Shown: positions 1 through 8,096, numbered from the stretch's first letter. The stretch is DNA of 25,270 nucleotides from JAAYLC01 sp035654795 (GCA_035654795.1 DASRWC010000080.1:1-25270); one strand, 5' to 3'. Notes: a model not told the origin generated them from the letters alone. Numbers and translations are program-made.

Positions 1-1
1 A

Positions 2-304
2 GGGACTTCCCTCTCGCGAGATCTGTATCAAGATTATGTAAATCAATTTTCCGGAGTTCCTTTTCATATAGCGCACGGAGCTACCGGTGGTTCCCAACTC
101 TATAATGGTGGCGTAATCTCCAGCGATGCCACCAAACCGGCTATTGCCGTCTATGAAAAACATGAGTTGATCTATTATGTTACATACTACGATCCCGCGG
201 TATTTGGAAACTTGAGCATTAGTGCTGATGGAATACTCACTTATGATATTATTGGGACCGGTACACCTCAGGCAACGATGAATATCGTTTTCGTGATAAA
301 ATAG
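2..304 (+). CDS. C-terminal fragment of a probable exported surface protein
   Basis: An open frame enters from the left edge and ends at a TAG at 302-304, giving about 100 residues with no internal stop. The visible part is rich in Gly, Ser, Thr, Tyr and Ile. It reads like the beta-rich end of a secreted protein (for example GATGGSQLYNGG, then ADGILTYDIIGTGTP) and ends in IVFVIK. No type A or type B T9SS sorting motif is visible in the fragment. The next gene starts 6 bases after the stop, so it is probably the first visible gene of the T9SS-related operon that continues to 4440. In Bacteroidota, large adhesin-like proteins often sit directly upstream of PorP/SprF genes, which suggests but does not prove a surface role. 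The N-terminus, full length and family cannot be determined here. Confidence 0.6.
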   Translation, partial: GTSLSRDLYQDYVNQFSGVPFHIAHGATGGSQLYNGGVISSDATKPAIAVYEKHELIYYVTYYDPAVFGNLSISADGILTYDIIGTGTPQATMNIVFVIK

Positions 305-310
305 AGAGAC

Positions 311-1558
311 ATGGCAGAATCTAATAGAAAAAATTTTTGCTTCATCCCGGTTTTGTTGTTGGCACCATTCATACAATTGGCCCAAACTACCAATCTGGGA
401 AAATTATACGTTTCTGAAAATACTGCACTTTCAATAGTTGAAACCTTGGATAATCGAGAAGGAGCCGAATTCTATAATGACGGAAACACTTATGTTTATA
501 GTCATTTTAATAATAACGGCATTCTTGACTTCTTTCAAAATACCGGAACCACTTTTTTCTTAGGAAATTCTGATCAAATGATCAGTGGTATGCAGGTAAG
601 TTTCTTTAATAACGTTTGGTTTAGCAACAGAAGCAACGAAAAACCTTTTCTGATTGCCGGATCTTTAGAAATAAATGGCAGAGCCGAATTTGAAGAAGGC
701 ATTCTAGATGTTAGAAACTTTGGAGGAGAAATCGCTTTTTCCTCTACAGGATTTCATACAAACGCTTCAGATCACAGTTTTGTTGACGGATCAGTTCATA
801 AATACGGGACCAACAATTTTGTATTTCCGATAGGAACCGGAAATATTTTTCGTCCTGCAATAATTTCTGCTCCCGAATATCTTGAGTCTCATTTTGAAAG
901 TAAATATTTTCTGGAAGATTCTAATGATCTCTACCCACACCACCTGAAGGCAGGAGGAATAGCAGAAATAAACAATAAAGAATATTGGATACTTGAAAAA
1001 AGAAGTTCCATGGATGAAGACGTTTTGATATCACTTACTTATCATGAAGACACTACTCCCTATCCCTTTCTTTCTGCGGGGAATAACGAAGAGCTCGTTA
1101 TTGTCAGGTGGGATCCGGAATCCAATATGTGGATCAATGAAGGAGGTGTTGTGGATCCTTCCGCCAAGATCGTAACAAGTGCCACCCGTGGATATGGTAT
1201 TTTTACTTTAGCTCGTCTAAAAAATGATATTGTTAATCCCGGAGGTCTAATTGTATATACCGCCGTCACTCCAAATGGCGATGGAATAAACGATTTCTTT
1301 CTGATTGATTTCCCACAAGACGGTTCTATAGGAAATCTTGAAGTCAAGATTTTTAATCGATGGGGGCTCAAGGTCTTTGAATCCTCTAATTATGGAATTA
1401 ATGTATTTAAAGGATATTCTCAGGGCAGGCTTAATATGGATGGAAGAGAGCAATTACCCACCGGAACTTATTTTTATCTTCTAGAGTATGATTATGATGA
1501 CGGAGGAATAAAGAAAAGACACAAACAAGCCGGATACTTGTATTTAAGCGGAAATTAA
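311..1558 (+). CDS. T9SS type B (gliding motility-associated C-terminal) cargo protein
   Basis: A 415-residue exported protein. The N-terminus has a hydrophobic signal segment (about residues 9-25, FIPVLLLAPFIQLAQ). The middle is a beta-rich region with no motif I can name. The last 100 residues (about 318-415) are the CHU_C or gliding motility-associated C-terminal domain, recognised from VTPNGDGINDFF, the IFNRWG segment and the PTGTYFYLLEY segment near the end. In the family this domain is the type B signal for type IX secretion across the outer membrane. The stop is followed after 2 bases by the PorP/SprF gene, and type B cargo is known to depend on a dedicated PorP/SprF-like partner, so the pair probably works together. 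The ATG at 311 follows the upstream stop by 6 bases. The ligand or surface function is unknown. Confidence 0.88.
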   Translation: MAESNRKNFCFIPVLLLAPFIQLAQTTNLGKLYVSENTALSIVETLDNREGAEFYNDGNTYVYSHFNNNGILDFFQNTGTTFFLGNSDQMISGMQVSFFNNVWFSNRSNEKPFLIAGSLEINGRAEFEEGILDVRNFGGEIAFSSTGFHTNASDHSFVDGSVHKYGTNNFVFPIGTGNIFRPAIISAPEYLESHFESKYFLEDSNDLYPHHLKAGGIAEINNKEYWILEKRSSMDEDVLISLTYHEDTTPYPFLSAGNNEELVIVRWDPESNMWINEGGVVDPSAKIVTSATRGYGIFTLARLKNDIVNPGGLIVYTAVTPNGDGINDFFLIDFPQDGSIGNLEVKIFNRWGLKVFESSNYGINVFKGYSQGRLNMDGREQLPTGTYFYLLEYDYDDGGIKKRHKQAGYLYLSGN

Positions 1559-1560
1559 AA

Positions 1561-2487
1561 ATGACTCACAAAAACTTGAAATTACACCGGTTTCTTTTAC
1601 CCGTCCTCCTCTTCTTTGGTTTTGTTGCCCATTCACAACAAGAATCTCAGTATACTCAATACATGTATAACACCCAGAGTTTCAATTCAGCTTATACCGG
1701 AACCCGAGGATCGTTAAGTATGATCGGTCTATACAGAAACCAGTGGGTGGGAATAGACGGCGCTCCTGAAACCCTTAATTTTGCCATTCAGTCTCCTGTA
1801 GGAATTCAAGGTGTATCCTTAGGTATGGGCTTCACTAGTGATAAAATAGGGCCGTCTTCCGAAAGTAATGTCTCCGCTGATTTTGCCTATGTGATTCGCG
1901 TTTCAGAAAATGCTGAGTTATCTTTTGGCATCAAGGGAGGAATCTCTTTATTGGATTTAGATCCGAATAAACTGTTGATCTATGATCCTAATGACTACAA
2001 TCTGGCTCAAAAAAATTATGTTACTCCTATTGTAGGAACAGGTTTTTATCTATTTTCCGATAAATGGTATGTCGGATTATCTACCCCCAACTTTCTGGAA
2101 ACCAATCATTATAATGATGTGCGTGTGTCCACAGCTACTGAGAAGACCCATCTGTACCTCATTGGCGGTTATGTTTTTGACCTTTCTGATGATGTAAAGT
2201 TAAAACCTACAATTTTAGGGAAAGCTGTTTGGGGTGCCCCTGCCGCCATAGATTTATCAGTGAACACTTTATTATACGAACGTGTGACTTTTGGTTTGGC
2301 CTATCGTCTGGGCTCTGCTGTAAGTGGACTGGCCGGTTTCCAAGTAAACGATCATATTATGATTGGCTATGCATATGACTACGAAACCACAGAACTTAGC
2401 AGATATAATAGTGGTTCGCATGAAATATTTTTAAGGTTTGAATTGGGAACCAGACTAAAAGCCAAAGTAAATCCGCGATTCTTTTAA
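1561..2487 (+). CDS. PorP/SprF family type IX secretion system outer-membrane protein
   Basis: A 308-residue predicted outer-membrane beta-barrel. It begins with a signal peptide (about residues 1-26, ending near FVAHSQ). The family-typical N-terminal stretch YTQYMYNTQSFNSAYTG follows, then RNQWVGIDGAPE and repeated amphipathic strands. It ends in Phe-Phe, as expected for insertion by the BAM machinery. PorP/SprF proteins bind T9SS components and are needed for secretion or surface attachment of partner cargo, notably type B cargo such as SprB in Flavobacterium johnsoniae. Here it lies between the type B cargo gene (2-base gap) and an OmpA-family gene (18-base gap), the standard Bacteroidota arrangement. 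It is probably one of several paralogues in the genome, so I do not assign porP or sprF as a gene name. Confidence 0.9.
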   Translation: MTHKNLKLHRFLLPVLLFFGFVAHSQQESQYTQYMYNTQSFNSAYTGTRGSLSMIGLYRNQWVGIDGAPETLNFAIQSPVGIQGVSLGMGFTSDKIGPSSESNVSADFAYVIRVSENAELSFGIKGGISLLDLDPNKLLIYDPNDYNLAQKNYVTPIVGTGFYLFSDKWYVGLSTPNFLETNHYNDVRVSTATEKTHLYLIGGYVFDLSDDVKLKPTILGKAVWGAPAAIDLSVNTLLYERVTFGLAYRLGSAVSGLAGFQVNDHIMIGYAYDYETTELSRYNSGSHEIFLRFELGTRLKAKVNPRFF

Positions 2488-2505
2488 ATTAAATCCCCTT
2501 CGAGA

Positions 2506-4440
2506 ATGAAAAATTTCGACAAAATCTTAGTTTCATTTTTTCTACTCTGGAGTTTTTCTTCAGATTTATCTGCTCAACAAAAGCAACTTGATCAGGCTTC
2601 GAAAGATTATCAAGGGCACAATTATGTAGATGCTATTAAAGTCTATCTGAAAGTAGCAGAAAGAGGTTTTGAATCTGAAGAATTGTTCACCAAGCTAGCC
2701 AATAGTTACTACTTTAATGCCAAGTATGATGAGGCTGTGAAATGGTATAACCGTTTGTTTGTATTAAACCCATCGCCACAAGAACCGCTTCTTCTGCTTC
2801 GTTATTCTCAATCTTTGCGAGCTACGGGCGATGATACTTTAGCAAAAAAGTTTTATGATCAATACGTTTCAAAAACCTCAATTGATCCCAATGCTCGCCA
2901 CAGCATAGATTATATGGAATTGATAAAAGAAAACAGTGGGCGTTATGAGCTAAAACCCGTAGCCGGTTTAAAAAATGATAAGCAAATTTCCTATGGCAGC
3001 ACCGTGTTTCAGGATAAACTTATTTATACTTCCACAGCCAAAGAAGCGAAAAGTTTCAGAAATACCTTAGATGCTTGGGATGGATTATCATTTATGTCCC
3101 TTTTTGAAATTGAAATTGATAACCAAGGTCAAACGGTCGGTAAACCGGAAAAGATTAAAGATTTGAACAGCAAATATCATGAGTCATCCTTAATCTATAC
3201 TAAGGATGGTAACACCATCTATTTTACACGCACCAATATCAATCCGAAAAACAAGAAAGAAGATCAAAATTTAAAAATTTACCGTTCAAAAAAGAAGGAT
3301 GAAAAGTGGCAGGAACCTGAAGAATTAAGTATTAATGGCGAAAATTTTTCTACTGCACATCCGGCGCTGAATCCTGAAGAAAACCTACTGTTTTTCGCAT
3401 CCAATCGTCCAGGAGGATTTGGTGAAACAGACCTTTATGTATCAGAAATTGCTGAAGACGGATCTTTAGGAGAACCAAAAAATTTAGGTCCAAAAATAAA
3501 CACATCAGGAAGAGAAACTTTTCCTTTTATAACCAAGGAGAATGAACTGTATTTCTCGTCTGATGGTCACTTCGGATTAGGCGGACTGGACGTTTTCTAT
3601 ATCAAAATGAATGATGGTGACTTTGGAAATCTTCTCAATGTGGGGGAGCCTGTTAATACTTATGCAGATGATTTTGCATTTGGAATAGACACAGAGAGTA
3701 AAAGAGGTTTTGTAAGTTCAAACCGTTCCGATAAAAAAGGAACCTTCGTATATGATAATATCTATACTTTTTCAGAAACAAGCCCAATCGTAGATCTCTA
3801 TATTGGCGAAGTAGAAGGCACCATATCTGATGTTCACACCGAAAAACCTCTAGAAAACGTTACGGTCACTTTTCTGGATCCTGATGGTAATCCTTATGTT
3901 TCAGTCACTACCGACAAGAACGGACATTACAAAGCTGAAATTAATAAATATACATCCTATGCTATTCGGACAAATCAAGATGAATATGACGCCGACGAAA
4001 AAATTACGAAACCAAACCTGGACAAGCAGAGGGTCGATTTTACTTTACAACGTAGTAAAGATGCTCTAAAGCCGGGCACCAACCTTGCCGATGTGCTTAA
4101 TATTCCAATGATTTACTTCGATTTTGATAAGGCTGATATTCGGGAAGATGCAAGAGTAGAATTAGAAAAGCTCTTTGCTGTTCTTGAAGAATATCCCGAT
4201 TTAAAAATAAATATCCGTTCGCACACTGACAGTAGAGGTAGCGACCCATACAACCTCAGTCTCTCTAAAAGACGAGCTAAATCTACTTTGGAATACATTG
4301 TTATGAAGGGAGTGGACCCCCACAGATTAAAATCTGAAGGTCTAGGAGAAACCGAACTAATCAATCACTGCGCCAATGAAATTCCGTGTTCCGAAGAAGA
4401 ACATGAAAAGAACCGACGATCGGAATTTATTATTTGGTAA
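2506..4440 (+). CDS. OmpA family protein with TPR, PD40 repeats and carboxypeptidase-regulatory-like domain
   Basis: A 644-residue exported envelope protein. Visible in order: signal peptide (residues 1-24, ending LSAQ); TPR-like helices (about 25-130, with YVDAIKVYLKVAERG and YDEAVKWYNRLF); WD40-like PD40 repeats (about 200-425, including LLFFASNRPGGFGETDLYV and LYFSSDGHFGLGGLDVFYI); a carboxypeptidase-regulatory-like domain (about 433-515); and an OmpA peptidoglycan-binding domain (about 534-644, with IYFDFDKADIRED, SHTDSRGS and a terminal NRRSEFIIW). The OmpA domain should bind peptidoglycan, while the propeller may dock to T9SS or cargo components. This architecture is the usual third member of cargo-PorP/SprF-OmpA loci and resembles the PorE group. 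It closes the operon; a terminator follows at about 4472-4501. Confidence 0.9.
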   Translation: MKNFDKILVSFFLLWSFSSDLSAQQKQLDQASKDYQGHNYVDAIKVYLKVAERGFESEELFTKLANSYYFNAKYDEAVKWYNRLFVLNPSPQEPLLLLRYSQSLRATGDDTLAKKFYDQYVSKTSIDPNARHSIDYMELIKENSGRYELKPVAGLKNDKQISYGSTVFQDKLIYTSTAKEAKSFRNTLDAWDGLSFMSLFEIEIDNQGQTVGKPEKIKDLNSKYHESSLIYTKDGNTIYFTRTNINPKNKKEDQNLKIYRSKKKDEKWQEPEELSINGENFSTAHPALNPEENLLFFASNRPGGFGETDLYVSEIAEDGSLGEPKNLGPKINTSGRETFPFITKENELYFSSDGHFGLGGLDVFYIKMNDGDFGNLLNVGEPVNTYADDFAFGIDTESKRGFVSSNRSDKKGTFVYDNIYTFSETSPIVDLYIGEVEGTISDVHTEKPLENVTVTFLDPDGNPYVSVTTDKNGHYKAEINKYTSYAIRTNQDEYDADEKITKPNLDKQRVDFTLQRSKDALKPGTNLADVLNIPMIYFDFDKADIREDARVELEKLFAVLEEYPDLKINIRSHTDSRGSDPYNLSLSKRRAKSTLEYIVMKGVDPHRLKSEGLGETELINHCANEIPCSEEEHEKNRRSEFIIW

Positions 4441-4471
4441 AACAAAAAAATCCCCCACTATTCTATCGATT

Positions 4472-4501
4472 AGGAGAGCGAGATTATTCCTCTCCTTTTT
4501 T
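4472..4501 (+). terminator. Rho-independent terminator after the OmpA gene
   Basis: A 7-bp stem AGGAGAG (4472-4478) pairs with CTCTCCT (4490-4496) across an 11-base loop and runs into a T tract. It begins 32 bases after the stop of the OmpA gene and should end the T9SS-related operon. Confidence 0.75.
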
Positions 4502-4506
4502 ATTTT

Positions 4507-4532
4507 CAGAGGTCGGAGCAATTAGACCTCTG
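4507..4532 (+). other. Perfect 8-bp inverted repeat in the ompA-htpG intergenic region
   Basis: CAGAGGTC (4507-4514) is matched by GACCTCTG (4525-4532) with a 10-base loop. No T tract follows, so it is not a second classical terminator. It lies about 90 bases before the htpG start. It could be a protein-binding operator, an RNA hairpin or chance. The rest of the 4441-4620 gap shows no perfect TAnnTTTG box; TTATTTTG at 4562-4569 is one mismatch away. Confidence 0.45.
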
Positions 4533-4620
4533 TCATCTTGTCATCGCTAATTATTTGGTATTTATTTTGAACCATAGGTGTAGAGAAAAAGTCATTAAAA
4601 ACAACATAAATATATAGACT

Positions 4621-6510
4621 ATGAGTAAAGGAACGATTAATGTCTCGGTTGAAAATATTTTTCCACTGATTAAGAAGTTTTTATACAGCGATCATGAAAT
4701 TTTCTTGAGAGAATTAGTTTCAAATGCTACTGATGCCACCTTGAAATTGAAGCATTTGATAAACATTGGAGAGGCAAAAGGAGTGACCTATGGAAATCCT
4801 ATCATCGAAATAAAACTTGACAAGGATAAGAAAGAACTCCGAATTATCGATCAAGGAATCGGTATGACGGAAGAAGAAGTCAAGAAATATATTAACGACA
4901 TTGCCTTCTCGGGAGCTGAAGAATTTCTTGAAAAATATAAAGATCAAAATGCCAAAGATGCAGGGATTATCGGTCATTTCGGGCTGGGTTTTTATTCTGC
5001 ATTCATGGTAGCCGAGAAAGTTGAAATTCTAACAAAAAGTTTTACAGATGCACCCGCCGTAAAGTGGACTTGTGATGGATCACCGGAATTTACGATGGAA
5101 CAAATAGACAAGGAAGAACGTGGAACTGAAATTATTTTGCATATTGCTGAAGATTCTACTGAATTCTTGGAGGAAAACCGCATTAGAGACCTCCTTGTAA
5201 AATACAATAAATTCATGCCTGTGCCTATTAAATTTGGTACTCGCACCGAATACTTACCCAAACCCGAAGGCGCAAAAGATTCTGATCCGGCTCCCACCAA
5301 AGAAGTTGATGATATTGTAAACAATCCTCATCCGGCCTGGACTAAACAACCTTCTGATCTAACCGATGAAGATTATAAGGAGTTCTATCGAGAACTGTAT
5401 CCTATGCAGTTTGAAGAGCCTTTATTTCATATACACTTGAATGTAGATTATCCCTTTAATTTGACCGGTATTCTTTACTTTCCAAAGCTCAGCAACGATA
5501 TGAATATCCAAAAGGACCGGATTCAACTGTATCAAAACCAGGTTTTTGTTACTGACAATGTAGAAGGCATTGTACCGGAATTCTTGACGATGCTGCGAGG
5601 GATAATTGATAGCCCTGATATTCCCTTAAACGTGTCAAGAAGCTATTTACAAGCAGATGGTGCAGTAAAAAAGATTTCCGGATACATTACTCGAAAAGTT
5701 TCAGACAAGCTAAAGAGTTTGTTTACAAATGACCGGTCAGAATTTGAAAATAAATGGAATGACATTAAAGTAGTCATTGAGTATGGCATGCTCACCGAGG
5801 ATAAATTCTTTGAAAAAGCAAAAGAATTCGCCCTATACCCAACAGTAGATGGTAATTACTTTACTTTCAGCGAATTAAAAGATAAAATTAAAGACTCCCA
5901 AACCGACAAAGATGACAAACTTGTTGTGCTTTACACCTCTGATAAAGAAGAACAGCATGCTTATATTACATCAGCACAAGAAAAGGGTTATGAAGTTTTA
6001 GTACTCGATTCACCCATCGTTGCTCATCTACTTCAAAAAATAGAAATGGAGGAGCAAAAGGTTTCTTTTGTACGCGTTGACAGTGATCACGTTGATAATC
6101 TAATTAAAAAAGAAGATGAACAACTGTCTAAGCTTACGGAAAAAGAAAAAGAAAGTTTGAAAACTTATCTGGAAACCGTTGTACCAAAGGATAAATTCAC
6201 AGTGCAAATGGAAGCAATGGATAGCCAAGCCAATCCTTTTATTATAACCGAGCCGGAATTTATGCGCCGAATGAAAGACATGCAGCGAACCGGCGGTGGA
6301 GGAATGTTCATGGGAAATTTCCCGGATATGTATAATCTAATTGTTAATACCAATCACGAATTGGTATCTGAAATACTGAATTCAAAAGATGAGGATACGA
6401 AAAAACGATTGGTAAATCAAGCTCTGGATCTTGCCAAATTAAGCAAAAATCTTCTTAGAGGTGAGGAACTAACAGCCTTCATTAAGAGAAGCTATGAGAT
6501 GATTAAATAA
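4621..6510 (+). CDS. htpG: Molecular chaperone HtpG (Hsp90 family)
   Basis: A 629-residue cytosolic ATP-dependent chaperone, the full family length. The GHKL ATPase domain is clear: the N-box around E31, N35 and D38 (RELVSNATDATLKLKHL), the DQGIGM motif at about residue 77, the lid and glycine-rich motif GHFGLGFYSAFM from about 118, and GTEIILHI further on. A middle domain follows with FPLNVSRSYLQ-type sequence (here DIPLNVSRSYLQAD). The C-terminal dimerisation region includes a glycine-rich stretch RTGGGGMFMG and ends NLLRGEELTAFIKRSYEMIK. Hsp90 proteins dimerise and assist late folding of client proteins. It stands alone, between two terminators (4472-4501 upstream, 6536-6562 downstream), so it is monocistronic. 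No heat-shock element is recognisable. The assignment is very secure. Confidence 0.98.
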   Translation: MSKGTINVSVENIFPLIKKFLYSDHEIFLRELVSNATDATLKLKHLINIGEAKGVTYGNPIIEIKLDKDKKELRIIDQGIGMTEEEVKKYINDIAFSGAEEFLEKYKDQNAKDAGIIGHFGLGFYSAFMVAEKVEILTKSFTDAPAVKWTCDGSPEFTMEQIDKEERGTEIILHIAEDSTEFLEENRIRDLLVKYNKFMPVPIKFGTRTEYLPKPEGAKDSDPAPTKEVDDIVNNPHPAWTKQPSDLTDEDYKEFYRELYPMQFEEPLFHIHLNVDYPFNLTGILYFPKLSNDMNIQKDRIQLYQNQVFVTDNVEGIVPEFLTMLRGIIDSPDIPLNVSRSYLQADGAVKKISGYITRKVSDKLKSLFTNDRSEFENKWNDIKVVIEYGMLTEDKFFEKAKEFALYPTVDGNYFTFSELKDKIKDSQTDKDDKLVVLYTSDKEEQHAYITSAQEKGYEVLVLDSPIVAHLLQKIEMEEQKVSFVRVDSDHVDNLIKKEDEQLSKLTEKEKESLKTYLETVVPKDKFTVQMEAMDSQANPFIITEPEFMRRMKDMQRTGGGGMFMGNFPDMYNLIVNTNHELVSEILNSKDEDTKKRLVNQALDLAKLSKNLLRGEELTAFIKRSYEMIK

Positions 6511-6535
6511 TCGATTAATATAATTTCTGCTATTT

Positions 6536-6562
6536 AGCCATTCCTGTCGGAATGGCTTTTTT
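6536..6562 (+). terminator. Rho-independent terminator of htpG
   Basis: AGCCATTCC (6536-6544) pairs with GGAATGGCT (6549-6557) around a TGTC tetraloop, followed by six T (6557-6562). It overlaps by two bases the stop codon of the convergent epimerase gene (6561-6563). The minus strand carries only a weak A/T-mixed tail after the hairpin, so it serves mainly htpG. Confidence 0.85.
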
Positions 6563-7649
6563 AATTCAAATTCAAAAGGATGTCTATAATTCGCTCCGCA
6601 CATTTTCCATCCCATAGCGGTATCTGTTCTGCATTTTTCCAGGTCCCTGAAAAGAGCTTTTCCATGGCGGGTTTAATGTTTTTTGGATTTGTCCCCACCA
6701 GCACATTACTTCCCAGATCCACTGTTTCCGGACGCTCCGTATTGTCTCTTAAAGTCATACAAGGCACATTCATTATAGAAGCTTCTTCAGTTATACCTCC
6801 GGAATCTGTGACAACAGCCTTGGCGTGTTCTACCAGAAAATTAAATTCCAAGTACCCCAGTGGTTCTATCATATGCAATCGAGGATGTGAGATACCTAGA
6901 GATTCTAAAATTCTAGCCGTACGTGGATGAACCGGAAAAACCAGGGGAAGATCTTTAGTGTTTGCTATTATTTCGTTCATCAGATGATGTAGCTTTTGTT
7001 CTTCGTCTACGTTTGCCGGCCGATGAAGTGTCATCACGATGTATTTCTTTTCCTCCAATTTTAACATATTCCAAATCGAGGGTTTTTTGAATTTTGATCG
7101 GTGCTTCAACAAAGTGTCTATCATGGTGTTTCCCACAAAGAAAATCCGATCTTCAGAGATCCCGCTTTTTCTTAAATTTTCATTTGCTACTTCTGACGTT
7201 GTGAAAAAATAGTTCGTTATACTATCTGTAACCAATCGGTTAATTTCTTCCGGCATCGTCCAGTCTCCTGAACGTATTCCGGCCTCCACATGAGCCACTT
7301 TGGTGTGAAGTTTCTGTGCGGTTATAGCGCAAGCCATCGTAGAAGTTACATCACCCACAACCAAAACTAAATCAGAAGGATGTGCTTGCAGTTCTTTTTC
7401 AAAACCAATCATAATGGCTGCAGTTTGTTCTGCCTGAGTACCGCCTCCTGCCTCCAGATTAGCATGCGGCTCGGGGATATCAAGCTCTTCAAAAAAATTC
7501 CCTGACATCTTCTTATCATAATGTTGGCCCGTGTGCACCAGCCGGTAAGAAATGGCTTTCCCCTCCTTCTTAGCTTTATTTATTGCATGTATAATAGGAG
7601 CAATTTTCATAAAATTTGGACGCGCACCGGCCACTAGAGTAATTTTCAT
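6561..7649 (-). CDS. wecB: UDP-N-acetylglucosamine 2-epimerase, non-hydrolysing
   Basis: A 362-residue cytosolic enzyme that interconverts UDP-GlcNAc and UDP-ManNAc, the entry to ManNAc-containing surface polysaccharides. The family GT-B fold is recognised from GARPNFMKIAPI at residues 8-19, HTGQHYD at 39-45, VVGDVTST with D100, HVEAGIRSGDWTMPEEINR with E122 and E135, TLHRPANVD with H209, and the UDP-binding DSGGITEEA segment. These acidic and histidine residues correspond to the catalytic set known from E. coli WecB by motif position. No other sugar-nucleotide or glycosyltransferase genes lie in the window, so the polysaccharide it serves is unknown. The start at 7649 fits the family N-terminus. 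A TAGATTTG box lies 39 bases upstream. The gene name is by homology; the locus may carry another name such as a capsule gene. Confidence 0.94.
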   Translation of the reverse strand: MKITLVAGARPNFMKIAPIIHAINKAKKEGKAISYRLVHTGQHYDKKMSGNFFEELDIPEPHANLEAGGGTQAEQTAAIMIGFEKELQAHPSDLVLVVGDVTSTMACAITAQKLHTKVAHVEAGIRSGDWTMPEEINRLVTDSITNYFFTTSEVANENLRKSGISEDRIFFVGNTMIDTLLKHRSKFKKPSIWNMLKLEEKKYIVMTLHRPANVDEEQKLHHLMNEIIANTKDLPLVFPVHPRTARILESLGISHPRLHMIEPLGYLEFNFLVEHAKAVVTDSGGITEEASIMNVPCMTLRDNTERPETVDLGSNVLVGTNPKNIKPAMEKLFSGTWKNAEQIPLWDGKCAERIIDILLNLN

Positions 7650-7687
7650 TTTTAATATAAATTAGATGATTTCAGGGATAGCGATGG

Positions 7688-7695
7688 CAAATCTA
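7688..7695 (-). promoter_or_regulatory. Candidate -7 box for the epimerase gene
   Basis: The minus strand reads TAGATTTG, an exact match to the Bacteroidota TAnnTTTG element, 38 bases before the ATG of the epimerase gene. No good TTG/TTTG -33 element is seen at 17-20 bases upstream, so support is partial. Confidence 0.4.
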
Positions 7696-7750
7696 CAAAG
7701 CCTTTTCAGTTTATAGAGAGTCGAGGTAGGAATAAATTTTAGATTATCCT

Positions 7751-7785
7751 CAAAAAAAAAATCCGCTGAAAAAAATCAACGGATT
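7751..7785 (-). terminator. Rho-independent terminator of rpsU
   Basis: On the minus strand the RNA can pair AUCCGUUGA with UCAGCGGAU (one G-U wobble) around a U-rich loop, followed by a long U run (complement of the A tract 7752-7760). It lies about 30 bases after the rpsU stop and separates rpsU from the epimerase gene. Confidence 0.8.
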
Positions 7786-7816
7786 CTATATCAAATTTTC
7801 AAAGATATGAAGAACA

Positions 7817-8011
7817 TTAAATATCCTCTTGATCTCTTAGTCTTTGAATATATTGTGCTTTTTGCAATTTTGCTCTTTTCAGAACAGACGGCTTCGTAAA
7901 TTGTTGTCGGCTTCGAAGTTGACGCATCGTTCCGGTTCTATCGAATTTTCTCTTATAACGCTTTAGCGCTCTATCGATATTTTCTCCGTCTTTTACAGGT
8001 ATAATTAACAT
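7817..8011 (-). CDS. rpsU: 30S ribosomal protein bS21
   Basis: A 64-residue basic small-subunit protein, MLIIPVKDGENIDRALKRYK at its N-terminus. The ATG at 8009-8011 is chosen over an in-frame upstream ATG at 8081-8083 because the family begins with this sequence and because AGGAGGTGAT sits 6 bases before it. In Bacteroidota, bS21 together with bS6 and bS18 sequesters the 3' end of 16S rRNA, so that most genes are translated without Shine-Dalgarno pairing. The residue known from Flavobacterium johnsoniae to contact the anti-Shine-Dalgarno, Tyr54, is present (AQY at 52-54). The gene has its own promoter (8042-8072) and terminator (7751-7785). The combination fits autoregulation in which ribosomes lacking bS21 preferentially translate rpsU. 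Confidence 0.97.
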   Translation of the reverse strand: MLIIPVKDGENIDRALKRYKRKFDRTGTMRQLRSRQQFTKPSVLKRAKLQKAQYIQRLRDQEDI

Positions 8012-8017
8012 AGTCTC

Positions 8018-8027
8018 ATCACCTCCT
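8018..8027 (-). promoter_or_regulatory. Exceptionally strong Shine-Dalgarno of rpsU
   Basis: The minus strand reads AGGAGGTGAT, ten bases complementary to the conserved 16S rRNA 3' end, six bases before the rpsU ATG. No other gene in the window has a comparable site at its start. It decides the start codon of rpsU and is the likely element of bS21 feedback control. Confidence 0.92.
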
Positions 8028-8041
8028 CTCTTTTGGGACGG

Positions 8042-8072
8042 CAAAGATAAACAAACAATGAAGAAAACAAAA
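8042..8072 (-). promoter_or_regulatory. rpsU promoter (Bacteroidota-type)
   Basis: The minus strand carries TTTTG (8072-8068), an 18-base spacer and TATCTTTG (8049-8042). Both the TTTG -33 and the TAnnTTTG -7 consensus elements are met at near-standard spacing. The predicted start near 8035 gives a 5' leader of about 24 bases, just long enough to hold the Shine-Dalgarno. Confidence 0.75.
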
Positions 8073-8096
8073 TTGAAAGACAAATATTATTTACAA

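Noticed and set aside
8012..8083. N-terminal extension of bS21 from an upstream ATG at 8083 (24 extra hydrophobic residues).
   Set aside because: The extension reads through the promoter box and the Shine-Dalgarno; the bS21 family starts at MLIIPVKDGEN and the ribosome site is six bases before that ATG.
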